A stretch of DNA of 58,367 nucleotides from Youngiibacter fragilis 232.1 (GCF_000495435.3 NZ_AXUN02000205.1:1-58367), one strand, 5' to 3'. Shown: positions 8,028-16,681, counted from the first letter of the stretch. The notes: a model not told the origin generated them from the letters alone. Numbers and translations: made by a program.

Positions 8028-8651
8028 ATGAAGAAGGTTGACTACAGGAAGGACTTCAAGGAGCTGTACCTGCCGAAGGAGACACCAGTCATTATAAACG
8101 TCCCTGAATTGCCGTTCATATATGTAGACGGGGAGGGGGATCCGAACAAGGAAGGGTTCCAGAAGGATACCGAGCTCCTATATGCGCTGAGCTATGGGGC
8201 AAGGATGTCCTACAAATGGCCTGATCCGCCAGCAGGCTGGTATGAATATACCGTCTTCCCGCTTGAGGGGGTATGGGACCTTGTTGACAAGGGGGTCTCC
8301 CACCTTGACAAGGACAATCTGAAGTACAGGCTAATGATACGGCAGCCTGACTTCCTTGACAGGACTCTCTATGAAGGGATTGCAGCTGAGGTTGCCAGAA
8401 AAAAGAAGCTCCAGACTGAAAAAGCAGTTTTCGGGAGCTTCACGGAAGGGCTTGTCTGCCAGATGCTGCATAAGGGGAGCTACGACACTGAGTCCAGGTC
8501 ATTCGGGATAATGGAGGAGTTCTGCAGAACCAATGGCTACGAGAGGCTTGAGAAGACTCACAGGGAGATATATCTCAGCGACCCCAGGAAGACGAAGGAG
8601 GAAGACCTTAAGACTGTCCTAAGGTTCAGGATAATTAAGAAAGGCATTTGA
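8028..8651 (+). CDS. GyrI-like small-molecule-binding domain protein
   Basis: 207 residues, start set by AGGAGG 6 bases before the ATG. The N-terminal block VDYRKDFKELY, followed by PFIYVDGEGDPN, is characteristic of stand-alone GyrI-like (SOUL/GyrI fold) proteins of COG4832 type. These resemble the ligand-binding half of BmrR/Rob regulators but lack a DNA-binding domain. No HTH is present here. The role may be binding of an amphipathic compound; a hydrolase role has also been proposed for relatives. It heads a run of three small soluble genes (8028-9720) spaced 12 and 37 bases apart. Confidence 0.82.
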   Translation: MKKVDYRKDFKELYLPKETPVIINVPELPFIYVDGEGDPNKEGFQKDTELLYALSYGARMSYKWPDPPAGWYEYTVFPLEGVWDLVDKGVSHLDKDNLKYRLMIRQPDFLDRTLYEGIAAEVARKKKLQTEKAVFGSFTEGLVCQMLHKGSYDTESRSFGIMEEFCRTNGYERLEKTHREIYLSDPRKTKEEDLKTVLRFRIIKKGI

Positions 8652-8663
8652 GGAGGAGTGAAG

Positions 8664-9140
8664 ATGGACTGGGACGAGGCCGAACATGATGTACGGAAGC
8701 TTTACGATGCATGGATAGATGGCTGGAACAGCAAGGATGCGGGTGCCATGGCAGAGATCTGCGACGAGAACTGCACTATCATCGGTTTCGACGGCAGCGT
8801 GATGAGAGGTAGGGCTGAGGTCCACAGCACCCTTGAAGGAATATTCAGCAACAATCCTACGGGCAGGTACGTAAAGTCTGTAAGGGCAGTGGGGTTTCCT
8901 GCAGATGGCATCGCAATAATTGACAGTGTCGTGGGGATGGTGCTGAGAGGCAAGAGCGACATCAATCCCAGTGTGAATGCCGTACAGTCAATGGTTGCGG
9001 TCAACAGGGAGCACGGCTGGAGGATACTGCACTTCCAGAACACCCCGGCAGCTTATCACGGAAGGCCCCTTGAATCTGAAAAGCTTACTGAAGAGCTCCG
9101 AATGCTCATACCTGATGCATGGTACTTCGAGAAAAACTAA
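8664..9140 (+). CDS. SnoaL/NTF2-like fold protein (SgcJ/EcaC type)
   Basis: 158 residues from the ATG at 8664, with AGGAGG at 8651-8656 overlapping the previous stop; the GTG at 8658 is too close to that site. The sequence has the NTF2-like pattern: an N-terminal helix with LYDAWIDGWNSKDAGAMAE, the strand ENCTIIGFDG, MRGRAEV, and a C-terminal WRILHFQNTP strand typical of SgcJ/EcaC-like members. These cone-shaped proteins bind small hydrophobic ligands or act as isomerases; no specific activity can be assigned. It is inside the three-gene run with the GyrI-like and hemerythrin genes. Confidence 0.85.
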   Translation: MDWDEAEHDVRKLYDAWIDGWNSKDAGAMAEICDENCTIIGFDGSVMRGRAEVHSTLEGIFSNNPTGRYVKSVRAVGFPADGIAIIDSVVGMVLRGKSDINPSVNAVQSMVAVNREHGWRILHFQNTPAAYHGRPLESEKLTEELRMLIPDAWYFEKN

Positions 9141-9177
9141 TGGATTCATCTGCATAAAATGAAGGAGAGGTGACAAC

Positions 9178-9720
9178 ATGCTTGCAAGTATGGACCTCAG
9201 GAATGAACATGATGGCATACTGCACGGTCTGAGGATACTGGATGAGATTTCAGTTACGCTCCAGTCCGGGCTGAATGCAGACAGGAAGGATATCGAGGAC
9301 CTTGTATGGTTCTTCGGTATGTTTACGGAAAAATGCCATCATGGCAAGGAGGAAGGACTATATTTCCCTGCCATAAGAAGGCACGCAGGTGGTGGTGCGG
9401 AATTGACTGACGAGCTTCTCAAGGAGCATGCTGAAGGCAAGAATCTCCTGGCAAGGATAAAGAAGCATTCGGGATCCCCAGAGCTGTTCAAGATTGCAGA
9501 GGCGTACTCGGTACTTCTCAGAAAGCATATAAGGAAAGAGAACGAAGAGCTTTTCCCGATGGGAGATGCCCTCATACCAAAGGAGGAGCAGGCAGAGCTC
9601 CTCGAAGCCTTCGGAAATTTCGAGGATGAGGTGATGGGGGAGGGTACCCACGAAAAGCTCCATCTTCTGCTGAAGGAGCTTGAAAGGAAGTACGTTCACA
9701 GGAACATACATGTCCTTTAA
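9178..9720 (+). CDS. Hemerythrin-domain protein
   Basis: 180 residues forming a four-helix bundle. Candidate di-iron ligands are His11, His55 and Glu59 (HHGKEE), His84 (LLKEHAEG), and His117 and Glu121 (HIRKENEE), in the order expected for bacterial hemerythrins. Such proteins bind O2 or NO, or help repair iron centres; in an anaerobe an oxygen- or NO-protective role is likely. The start ATG follows GGAGAGGTGA. It ends the run that begins at 8028, and a bidirectional terminator separates it from the convergent hydrolase remnant. Confidence 0.92.
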   Translation: MLASMDLRNEHDGILHGLRILDEISVTLQSGLNADRKDIEDLVWFFGMFTEKCHHGKEEGLYFPAIRRHAGGGAELTDELLKEHAEGKNLLARIKKHSGSPELFKIAEAYSVLLRKHIRKENEELFPMGDALIPKEEQAELLEAFGNFEDEVMGEGTHEKLHLLLKELERKYVHRNIHVL

Positions 9721-9727
9721 TTATAAT

Positions 9728-10551
9728 TTAAGGCCGGGTCACCCCGGCCTTTTCAATTTCTTTCATAAACCCATTTATATCCTCCGCCACAGCCTCGGGA
9801 TCCTCCCAGTAGAGCATATGCCCAAGGTCCTCATGTATGGCAAGTCGTGAGCCACTTATGAGACTTGAAGCCTCTTCCTGATCTGACCTTAGGGTTATCC
9901 CATCCTGACCTCCCCATATTATGAGGCAGGGGACGATGATCGCTCTTAAGTTATCTGGTATACCCTCGGTTAGCAGCGAAGCCGTATATTCCTTCCAGAC
10001 CCATGAAGGCACCTTCATGGTCTCTTCAGCCATCATCCCTGTGAACCATGAAGATACCTTTGTCCCGGAAAGTCCTGAAACGAACTCACCTATGAAGTCA
10101 GGGTCTACCTCGTCACCAAATTTCGATATTATTGTATCATACATTTGTTGGAATAATGGGTTGCCTTTATGCTGAAGCGGACTGCCCATTTGTATCAATC
10201 CGACAAACCTTTCAGGGTACCGAAGCACAAGTTCCCTGGCAATGAAGCCACCGCTTGAGGCACCCAATACTACTGCCTTATCTATCATCAGCCTGTCCAT
10301 GAGACCCATCATGTCATCTGCCATTTCTTTGCTGTCATAGCCGCTACCGGCTTGTCAGATTCCCCGTGCCCTCTCAGGTAAGGTGCGATCATCCTCAGGT
10401 TCCTGTCAAGAAATGGATGAAGCCGCAAGAATGCGTTCCAGGAATCTGCAATGCCGTGTATGAGCAGAAGCGGAATCCCTTTTTCATCACCAGCTTCAAC
10501 GAATTCCAGCGAAATTCCATCCCTTACCGGTAACTTTCTTTTGGTGACCAT
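9728..10551 (-). pseudogene. Alpha/beta hydrolase, split by a one-base frameshift
   Basis: Two minus-strand frames together make one alpha/beta hydrolase. The N-terminal part (from ATG 10551, preceded by GGGAG) has LLLIHGIADSW and RGHGESDKP, then runs into a stop at about 10309. The C-terminal part has the nucleophile elbow LGASSGG, an acid-loop IIWGGQDG, and the catalytic His in DLGHMLYWEDP. Reading the other frame through the junction gives GSGYDSKEMADDMMG, which is exactly what should follow SDKP in this family. A single missing C in the plus-strand run ACCGG (10346-10350) explains the split. It is either a true pseudogene or a sequencing error; nothing else is degraded. Confidence 0.85.
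9730..9752. terminator. Bidirectional terminator between convergent genes
   Basis: AAGGCCGGG (9730-9738) and CCCGGCCTT (9743-9751) form a 9-bp GC-rich stem with loop TCAC. T-rich flanks on both strands let it serve the hemerythrin gene and the minus-strand hydrolase, whose 3' end it overlaps. Confidence 0.85.
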
Positions 10552-10584
10552 TACATCATCTCCCGCCACTTGGATATATGTTCA

Positions 10585-11763
10585 TCAATCTTTGGACGTT
10601 ATCCTGAACAGCTTTCCGGAGTAATCGACGACCAGTATTTCACCTTTGCTGTCCAGTCCGAAGGACGAGATGTTCAGGCCTGTCTCAAGTATCTTCCTGG
10701 ATTCTCCAGACTCAAAATCATATGCCCAGACCCTGCCTGTAACGAAATCACCATATACATAATCGCCGTAAAGCCAGCTGAGAAGCTCACCACGGTAAAT
10801 GTATCCTCCTGTCACAGATTTGCCCTCTGGGTGCTGATACTCTGTAAGTGGCGGAATAAGAGCTGCCTTGTCTGCAGCTTTGTCATCCTTGTACACAGAG
10901 GTACCCTCCATGATATTCCAGCCATAGTTTCCTCCTCTGACGATTTCATCGACCTCCTCGATGCGGTTCTGTCCCACATCGCCTGCCATTATTTTCCCGG
11001 TCATCCCATCTATGCTGAATTTCCAGGGATTCCTCAGACCGTATGCGAATATCTCCGGAAGAACCCCGCCTCTGCCGTCAGCGAAGGGATTGTCCGGCGG
11101 TATCGAATAGTTCTTCGATCCCGATTTCTTGTCAATATCTATCCTCAGCAGCTTTCCGTACAGCCTCGACAGGTTCTGCGCATTGCCCTGCGGATCACCG
11201 GCACCTCCGCCATCGCCCACGGCTATGTGGAGATATCCGTCATTTCCGAATGCGATATGGCCTCCGTTATGGTTGCTGTATGGCTGCGGGAATGACATGA
11301 CCACTTCACCTTCTGAAGACTCGATTACAGTATCCCTTTCGGTAGTGTAGTTGACATAGTAGAGGCCATTCTCCTCATGATCAGGATGGAAGGCTAAGCC
11401 AAGAAGCCCTCGTTCAGTCGCTGATACTGAAACCTTATCTGTAAGGTCTGCAAAGACATTTGATCCCCTGACATCCACGCTGTCTTCGAATTCATGGATG
11501 AGCCCGCCTCTCTCTACAACATATGCCTTGCCGGAAGATTCCAACCATACATATTCCAAAGGCTGTTTGAAGGTCAGGGCCGGGTAGGCATCCACAACCT
11601 GATAGCTTTCAGGCTTCTGAGGCAGGGCAGGCTCATTTGTCGGTGAGGCTGTGCCCTGGGTCGGAGACGAGGTTCCAGTTGGCGCAGGTAGCGGTGAAGC
11701 ATTGCTGCATGCTGATAAGATTATGGGTAGTGCCAGAAGGGCACCTAATATCCTGGTTTTCAT
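10585..11763 (-). CDS. Glucose/sorbosone-dehydrogenase-like beta-propeller lipoprotein
   Basis: 392 residues. A lipoprotein signal peptide ends in LSAC with Cys19, then a Pro/Thr/Ser-rich linker to about residue 50. The rest is a six-bladed propeller of the PQQ-type GSDH family: GLLGLAFHP, the Ca/PQQ-region blocks HNGGHIAFG and AVGDGGGAGD, YGLRNPWKFS, AGDVGQN, and GGNYGWNIMEG. It should sit on the outer face of the membrane and oxidise sugars, if PQQ or another cofactor is available; many Firmicute members are uncharacterised. AGGAGG lies just before the ATG. The hydrolase remnant follows 33 bases downstream on the same strand. Confidence 0.88.
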   Translation of the reverse strand: MKTRILGALLALPIILSACSNASPLPAPTGTSSPTQGTASPTNEPALPQKPESYQVVDAYPALTFKQPLEYVWLESSGKAYVVERGGLIHEFEDSVDVRGSNVFADLTDKVSVSATERGLLGLAFHPDHEENGLYYVNYTTERDTVIESSEGEVVMSFPQPYSNHNGGHIAFGNDGYLHIAVGDGGGAGDPQGNAQNLSRLYGKLLRIDIDKKSGSKNYSIPPDNPFADGRGGVLPEIFAYGLRNPWKFSIDGMTGKIMAGDVGQNRIEEVDEIVRGGNYGWNIMEGTSVYKDDKAADKAALIPPLTEYQHPEGKSVTGGYIYRGELLSWLYGDYVYGDFVTGRVWAYDFESGESRKILETGLNISSFGLDSKGEILVVDYSGKLFRITSKD

Positions 11764-11900
11764 GGCTATCCTCCTTGTACTGTGTAAGACAAGAATAACA
11801 TTTTACACAATTTAATTTCTGAACATTCTGGCAACACTTGTTTAACCTTTTTTGAGACAAACAGCATGGAATCCATTGGGTGTTATAATCGAGGTGGGGA

Positions 11901-12614
11901 ATGGATCATCAGCTTCTCCAGCTGAACAATAGTCACAGGTTAATAAGGGGATTGGTGGTAGGAATGTATAGATTCAAGTATTTCAGGTTTCTCAGGATCA
12001 CGTCCGTCATCCTTCTGGCTGCTCTGGTTTCGGGGTGCAGTTTTGCTGACCTTGAGCTTCTATTTGACAGGACGCCGTCGGTAACTGAAGCGGTAACGCA
12101 TATCGAGGTTCCTTTTGCTCCAGCTAAGATTGCCCTGGAGCTTGAAAGGCTGCCTGAAAAATATGGATATACCTATGATGAGAATGGTGAGATGGAACTC
12201 TTTGACATGATAAACGAATACCGCAGGGAAAACGGACTTCAGGCACTTGAAATGAGGGATAACCTCCGTGCATCTGCCAGATACAAGTCAAATGCCATGC
12301 TTCAGCTTGACTACTTCGAACACTCCAACCCGAATTTTGAAGGAAGGGGCTTCGATTACCTTATCTGGGATGTGTTCGGCCTGAAATATACGGTGATTGG
12401 GGAGAATCTGGCTTCTGTGGGGAAGTCCGGACCCAGTGAGGAAATAGATGCGGCAGAGCTGTTCGAGGGCTGGAAATCCTCGCCTGACCACAATGCCCAG
12501 ATGCTTAACCCTGACTTCAGGTATACCGGCATCGGACTGGTGAGGTCAACATCATCAGGACCAAGGTTCAAGGGGTACAGGACACTAATCGGGACGCAGC
12601 ACTTTGGATATTGA
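11901..12614 (+). CDS. CAP (SCP/PR1)-domain lipoprotein
   Basis: 237 residues. A hydrophobic segment ends in the lipobox LVSGC (Cys46 from this start). The CAP domain spans about residues 95-237 with INEYRRENGLQAL, the EHSNP-type block, and GENLA, as in secreted bacterial CAP proteins. Role unknown; relatives are linked to cell-envelope functions. Two starts are possible: ATG 11901 with GAGGTG upstream, or ATG 11964, which gives a normal 25-residue lipoprotein signal. An extended -10 element TGTTATAAT at 11881-11889 would place transcription start near 11896, which favours the second. I keep the longer form because its ribosome binding site is better. Confidence 0.85.
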   Translation: MDHQLLQLNNSHRLIRGLVVGMYRFKYFRFLRITSVILLAALVSGCSFADLELLFDRTPSVTEAVTHIEVPFAPAKIALELERLPEKYGYTYDENGEMELFDMINEYRRENGLQALEMRDNLRASARYKSNAMLQLDYFEHSNPNFEGRGFDYLIWDVFGLKYTVIGENLASVGKSGPSEEIDAAELFEGWKSSPDHNAQMLNPDFRYTGIGLVRSTSSGPRFKGYRTLIGTQHFGY

Positions 12615-12643
12615 TCATACTTTATTGAATTTTTATTTCATGG

Positions 12644-12674
12644 TTGACCTTGACGCAGCGTAAAGGTGTATATT
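12644..12674 (+). promoter_or_regulatory. MerR-type promoter with operator dyad
   Basis: TTGACC (12644-12649) and TATATT (12669-12674) are separated by 19 bases, the over-long spacing that MerR-family activators correct. Between them a near-perfect dyad ACCTTGACGC (12647-12656) / GCGTAAAGGT (12658-12667) has one mismatch in 10-bp arms and a one-base centre. The regulator gene directly downstream suggests autoregulation. Confidence 0.85.
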
Positions 12675-12694
12675 CACTATGAAGGGAGGCCGTC

Positions 12695-13459
12695 ATGGAA
12701 TATACAATACAAAAACTGGCCGGTCTGGCTGGTATCAGCACAAGAACACTGAGGTACTACGACGAAATAGGGCTTTTGAAGCCTCTAAGGACGAGCTCTT
12801 CAGGCTACAGGATATACGGTGAGAAGGAGATAGTGAGGCTGCAGCAGATCCTGTTCTACAGGGAACTGGGCTTATCTCTGGATAAGATAGGAGAGATAGT
12901 GACCTCCGGCTCATTTGATGAAGGGAAGGCACTGCAGGAGCACAAGAGGAGCCTTGAGGAGCGTAAGAAGCAGATTGAAGAGCTTCTTGTCAATGTTGAG
13001 AGAAGCATCGAGGATTATCAGGGGAGGATAAAAATGAAGGACAAGCAACGGTTCGAAGGATTCAAGAAGGATCTTGTTGAGGAGAATGACAGGAAATATG
13101 GCGCTGAAGCAAGGCAGAAGTACGGTGACGATGCATACGAGAAGTCAAATGCCAAAGTGATGGGAATGACTGAGGCTGATTACGAAAGGGCCCAGAAGCT
13201 CGCTTCCGGCATAATAACCGCACTTCATGAAGCCATGGAGGGTGGGGACCCTGCTTCAGAAACAGCACAGAAGGCAGCTGACCTCCACAAGGAATGGCTT
13301 ACGATGTACTGGGACAAATACTCACCGGAGGCTCATGCAGGCCTTGCCCAGATGTATGTGGACGATGAAAGGTTCAAGGCATACTACGACAGGGAAAAGC
13401 CAGGAACTGCAGAATTCCTCAGGGATGCTGTGCAGATTTTTACCGGAATGAACAAATAG
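12695..13459 (+). CDS. MerR family regulator with TipAS drug-binding domain
   Basis: 254 residues. The N-terminal winged HTH (1-70) has the MerR block RTLRYYDEIGLLKP and SGYRIY. A helical dimerisation stretch (70-115) leads to a TipAS domain (about 130-250) ending in a conserved AEFLRDAVQIF. TipA-like proteins bind thiopeptides or other multi-ring compounds and then activate transcription; B. subtilis Mta is a related multidrug regulator. Its own promoter has the 19-base spacer and dyad expected for MerR control. No efflux gene is adjacent, so its main target here appears to be itself, as in the tipA system. A strong terminator closes the gene. Confidence 0.93.
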   Translation: MEYTIQKLAGLAGISTRTLRYYDEIGLLKPLRTSSSGYRIYGEKEIVRLQQILFYRELGLSLDKIGEIVTSGSFDEGKALQEHKRSLEERKKQIEELLVNVERSIEDYQGRIKMKDKQRFEGFKKDLVEENDRKYGAEARQKYGDDAYEKSNAKVMGMTEADYERAQKLASGIITALHEAMEGGDPASETAQKAADLHKEWLTMYWDKYSPEAHAGLAQMYVDDERFKAYYDREKPGTAEFLRDAVQIFTGMNK

Positions 13460-13487
13460 AAGGCAGGTCTTAATGGTATCTGGCAGA

Positions 13488-13515
13488 GCTCCGCTTATTG
13501 CGGAGCGTTTTTTTT
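13488..13515 (+). terminator. Terminator after the MerR gene
   Basis: GCTCCGC (13488-13494) and GCGGAGC (13500-13506), loop TTATT, then eight Ts (13508-13515). Confidence 0.92.
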
Positions 13516-13810
13516 GGACGGAACTTGAATTACCTGGCTGAGAGATATATTATTAGCTTAGGCAGGTTCTTTTGCAAACGTTTATTGTCTGACATTTGAA
13601 GGATAAGAATTATTTCGATTATTTCATTGCAGGCAAAATTGAAAGTATGCGCACTTACTTATAAATATGAGAAATATGTATACTCATATATTGAAAAGAT
13701 AATATTCATGCACATTTTCAGAAGTTTAATGCATCTTAAAGAAAATTGAAAAACTGCTGAAACGTTGGTGCTCTAAGTTCGGGGTTGTGTATCTAAAGGT
13801 ATTTGTCGTC

Positions 13811-13824
13811 ATTCGTTTACGAAT
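13811..13824. promoter_or_regulatory. Candidate operator dyad
   Basis: Perfect 6-bp arms ATTCGT and ACGAAT separated by TT, about 106 bases upstream of the putative opp -35 element. The regulator is unknown. Confidence 0.35.
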
Positions 13825-13929
13825 AATCATTTATTCCGCGTGTATTTCGACTATTTATAAATAATTCAACTGCGTTTTTGTACAAATGTTAACGCCAGAC
13901 TAAAATTTTTTGTGTATAAACTGTAAATA

Positions 13930-13958
13930 TTGAAAATAATTATGAACTGTGCTAAAGT
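13930..13958 (+). promoter_or_regulatory. Putative promoter of the opp operon
   Basis: TTGAAA (13930-13935), 17 bases, TAAAGT (13953-13958). It gives a leader of about 40 bases before oppA. The -10 element is only moderately good. Confidence 0.45.
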
Positions 13959-14006
13959 TAGAAAATACTAGGGAACTAGTTAAAAAAGTTCAAAGGAGGA
14001 TTTTTC

Positions 14007-15653
14007 ATGAAAAAGAAAGTGTTACTTCTTGCAAGTATCGTTATGACAGCTGCATTTGTGGCAACGGCATGCGGAACATCTGCTCCGACTACGCCTACCA
14101 CAGCACCAACTACTCCAGCTGCCAAAAAGATACTGAGAACAAACAACAGCAGTGAGCCTGGTTCGCTTGATCCGGCGCTTGCTCAGGGAACCCATGAGTC
14201 ATGGGTACTCGACCACACATTCGAAGGCCTGATGAAGAGGTCCAAAGAAGGTCTCATCGTTGAAGGTGTTGCTGAAAAGTATACCCTTGCAGATGACCAG
14301 GTTACCTACACTTTCACACTGAGAGACGACGCAAAGTGGTCCAACGGTGAGAAGGTTACTGCACAGGATTTCGAATTTGCCTGGAAGAGGGTACTTGACC
14401 CTGCATTGGCAGCAGACTATTCTTACCAGATGTTCTACCTTAAGAATGGTGCAAAGTACAACTCAGGTGAAGCGAAGGTTGAGGACGTAGGAGTCAAGGC
14501 TATTGACGAGAAGACCCTTGAGGTAGTTCTCGAAGTGCCTACAGCTTACTTCCTTGAACTAACAGCATTCTACACCTACTATCCGGTAAACAAGAAGCTT
14601 GTTGAATCAAACGCTGATTGGGCGAAGGATCCAAAGACCTATGTCTCAAATGGACCTTTCAAGCTCACTGACTGGGTTCACAACGCATCCATAAAACTTG
14701 AAAAGACCGACACATATTATGATGCAGCCAACGTAAAGCTTGACGGAATCGAGTTCGCGATACTCGAGGATGCGACAACAGCTTGGCAGAAGTATGAAGG
14801 CGGAGAGTTTGATTTCCTTACACCTATCCCTGGACCAGTGGTAGGTCAGCTAAAGGCTTCAAACAGCAGCGAGCTTGTCATAGGTACTGACCTTGCGACC
14901 TATTACTACAACTTCAACTCAAAGAGAGCTCCTTTCGACAACGCCAAGGTCAGAAGAGGCCTTTCAATGGCGATAGACAGGAAGACAATCGTTGAGAAGA
15001 TCACTATGGGTGGACAGACACCTGCAGAAGGCGTAGTTCCATTCGGTATGTTCGATGAGAACAACACAGAATACAGAACTGCAGTCGGAAACCTCATAAA
15101 GTATGACCTGACCGAAGCCAAGAAGGTTTTCGAAGAGGGACTTGCAGAAGCGGGAATGACTCTTGCACAGTTCAACGCAAAGGGCTTCAAGCTCCTTTAC
15201 AACACTTCGGAGACTCACAAGAAGATAGCTGAAGCTGTTCAGAACATGTGGAAGACAAGCCTTGGAGTTGAGATAGGACTTGAGAATGTTGAATTCCAGG
15301 TAAAGCTTGACAGGGAAAAGGCCGGCGACTACGACATATCAAGGGCAGGCTGGATAGGCGACTATGCAGATCCAATGACATTCATCGATCTTTGGGAGAC
15401 AACCTCAAGCTACAACGATGCAAAGTTCAGCAACGCTGAATACGACAAGCTCGTTGCAGAATCAAAGGCTACTGTTGACCAGAAAGTTAGAATGGAAAAC
15501 ATGAGAAAGGCTGAGAAGCTCCTCATGGAACAGATGCCTATAGCTCCAGTATACTTCTATACACAGCCGTATGTTCAGAAGAGCTATGTATCAGGTATAT
15601 ACAAGCCAATAAACAGATATCCATATTTTATTTACGCTGACATCAACAAATAG
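14007..15653 (+). CDS. oppA: Oligopeptide ABC transporter substrate-binding lipoprotein
   Basis: 548 residues, SBP family 5. The signal peptide ends in VATAC with Cys22 as lipidation site, followed by a Thr/Pro-rich linker. Blocks typical of OppA/MppA-like proteins are SSEPGSLDPALAQGTHE, FEGLMKR, FTLRDDAKWSNGEKVTAQDFEFAWKR (split over residues ~95-125), and the C-terminal DYADPMTFIDLW. It captures peptides outside the cell and passes them to OppBC. AAGGAGG lies 8 bases upstream. A hairpin after the gene should raise its level relative to the other components. Members of the family can also bind murein peptides, so wall recycling is an alternative. Confidence 0.94.
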   Translation: MKKKVLLLASIVMTAAFVATACGTSAPTTPTTAPTTPAAKKILRTNNSSEPGSLDPALAQGTHESWVLDHTFEGLMKRSKEGLIVEGVAEKYTLADDQVTYTFTLRDDAKWSNGEKVTAQDFEFAWKRVLDPALAADYSYQMFYLKNGAKYNSGEAKVEDVGVKAIDEKTLEVVLEVPTAYFLELTAFYTYYPVNKKLVESNADWAKDPKTYVSNGPFKLTDWVHNASIKLEKTDTYYDAANVKLDGIEFAILEDATTAWQKYEGGEFDFLTPIPGPVVGQLKASNSSELVIGTDLATYYYNFNSKRAPFDNAKVRRGLSMAIDRKTIVEKITMGGQTPAEGVVPFGMFDENNTEYRTAVGNLIKYDLTEAKKVFEEGLAEAGMTLAQFNAKGFKLLYNTSETHKKIAEAVQNMWKTSLGVEIGLENVEFQVKLDREKAGDYDISRAGWIGDYADPMTFIDLWETTSSYNDAKFSNAEYDKLVAESKATVDQKVRMENMRKAEKLLMEQMPIAPVYFYTQPYVQKSYVSGIYKPINRYPYFIYADINK

Positions 15654-15691
15654 TACAAAAACAGTATTGTTTGTTCCTTCCAGAAGAATCG

Positions 15692-15719
15692 GAGGGCTAT
15701 ATTATAGCCCTCGATTTTT
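15692..15719 (+). terminator. Attenuator-like hairpin between oppA and oppB
   Basis: GAGGGCTAT (15692-15700) and ATAGCCCTC (15704-15712) with loop ATT, then GA and five Ts. In binding-protein operons such hairpins allow partial read-through and protect the upstream mRNA. Confidence 0.75.
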
Positions 15720-15750
15720 CTTTGTTATTCTATAGATTAGGAGAGGTAGC

Positions 15751-16680
15751 ATGAAAAAGTACCTTTTAAAAAGGCTGCTGTTGTCAATAGTCACTTTATG
15801 GGCAGTCATTACAATCACCTTTGTACTTATGCATATCGTTCCCGGTAATCCTTTTAACAAGGAGGGCAAGATGCCGAAGGTGGTATATGAGAACCTGCAG
15901 AAGAAGTATGGCCTTGACAAGCCGCTTCCAGAACAATATGTCATCTATCTCGGAAACCTCATAAAGGGCGATTTCGGAGACTCAATGAAGTCCAGGACAG
16001 AAACTGTTAACCAGATGATAACCAGAGGATTCCCTATATCCGCAAGGCTTGCGGTTCAGGCACTCCTTATTGCGGTAGTATTCGGGCCAGCTCTTGGCGC
16101 ACTGGCTGCGCTTAACCAGAACAAGGCTCTTGATTATTTTTCAATGATTGTAGCCATAATCGGTATTTCGGTACCGAGTTTCATAATGGGCACTGTTCTG
16201 ATCCAATTTTTGGCTAAGAACATATCATGGCTGCCAATAGGCGGCTGGGGAACTTGGAACCATACGGTGCTGCCGTCTTTTGCACTTTCGCTGATGCCTC
16301 TTGCCACCATGGCGAGGCTCATGAGGTCCAGCATGCTTGAAGTACTCGGACAGGATTATATCAAGACCGCAAAGTCCAAGGGTATAACAAAGGCCGCAGT
16401 AGTCTATAAGCATGCAGTCAGAAATGCCATACTTCCTGTCGTATCAGTTCTCGGAACGATAATTTCGAATCTGCTTGTAGGAAGCTTCGTAATTGAAAAG
16501 ATATTTGGCATACCCGGACTGGGGAAATTCTTCACGACTTCAATCAGCAACAGGGATTACACCCTGATTATGGGTACAACCATATTCTATTCACTGATCC
16601 TTATCATAATGCTCTTCATTGTGGACATTGCATATATGTTCATCGATCCAAGGATCAAGCTTACAAAGGAGGGACATTAA
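15751..16680 (+). CDS. oppB: Oligopeptide ABC transporter permease OppB
   Basis: 309 residues, six membrane segments. The N terminus shows the OppB/DppB pattern with a first helix followed by MHIVPGNPF. The EAA loop that docks to the ATPases is around residues 190-225 (SSMLEVLGQDYIKTAKSKG). It forms the channel with OppC. The ATG follows AGGAGAGG and lies 38 bases after the attenuator hairpin. Only one base separates its stop from the oppC start, so the two are probably coupled. Confidence 0.94.
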   Translation: MKKYLLKRLLLSIVTLWAVITITFVLMHIVPGNPFNKEGKMPKVVYENLQKKYGLDKPLPEQYVIYLGNLIKGDFGDSMKSRTETVNQMITRGFPISARLAVQALLIAVVFGPALGALAALNQNKALDYFSMIVAIIGISVPSFIMGTVLIQFLAKNISWLPIGGWGTWNHTVLPSFALSLMPLATMARLMRSSMLEVLGQDYIKTAKSKGITKAAVVYKHAVRNAILPVVSVLGTIISNLLVGSFVIEKIFGIPGLGKFFTTSISNRDYTLIMGTTIFYSLILIIMLFIVDIAYMFIDPRIKLTKEGH

Positions 16681-16681
16681 G

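Larger units (their letters stand above)
13516..14006. other. AT-rich intergenic region upstream of opp
   Basis: About 490 bases without a supported gene. It is clearly more AT-rich than the flanking genes. It holds a perfect dyad ATTCGT-TT-ACGAAT at 13811-13824, a weaker inverted repeat TATGAG/CTCATA (13666-13671, 13683-13688), and the putative opp promoter at 13930-13958. No RNA element I know was recognised. Confidence 0.6.

Noticed and set aside
10570-11295. A 241-residue plus-strand open frame
   Set aside because: It is antisense to the beta-propeller lipoprotein, which has a signal peptide, family motifs and a ribosome site; the plus-strand frame has none.
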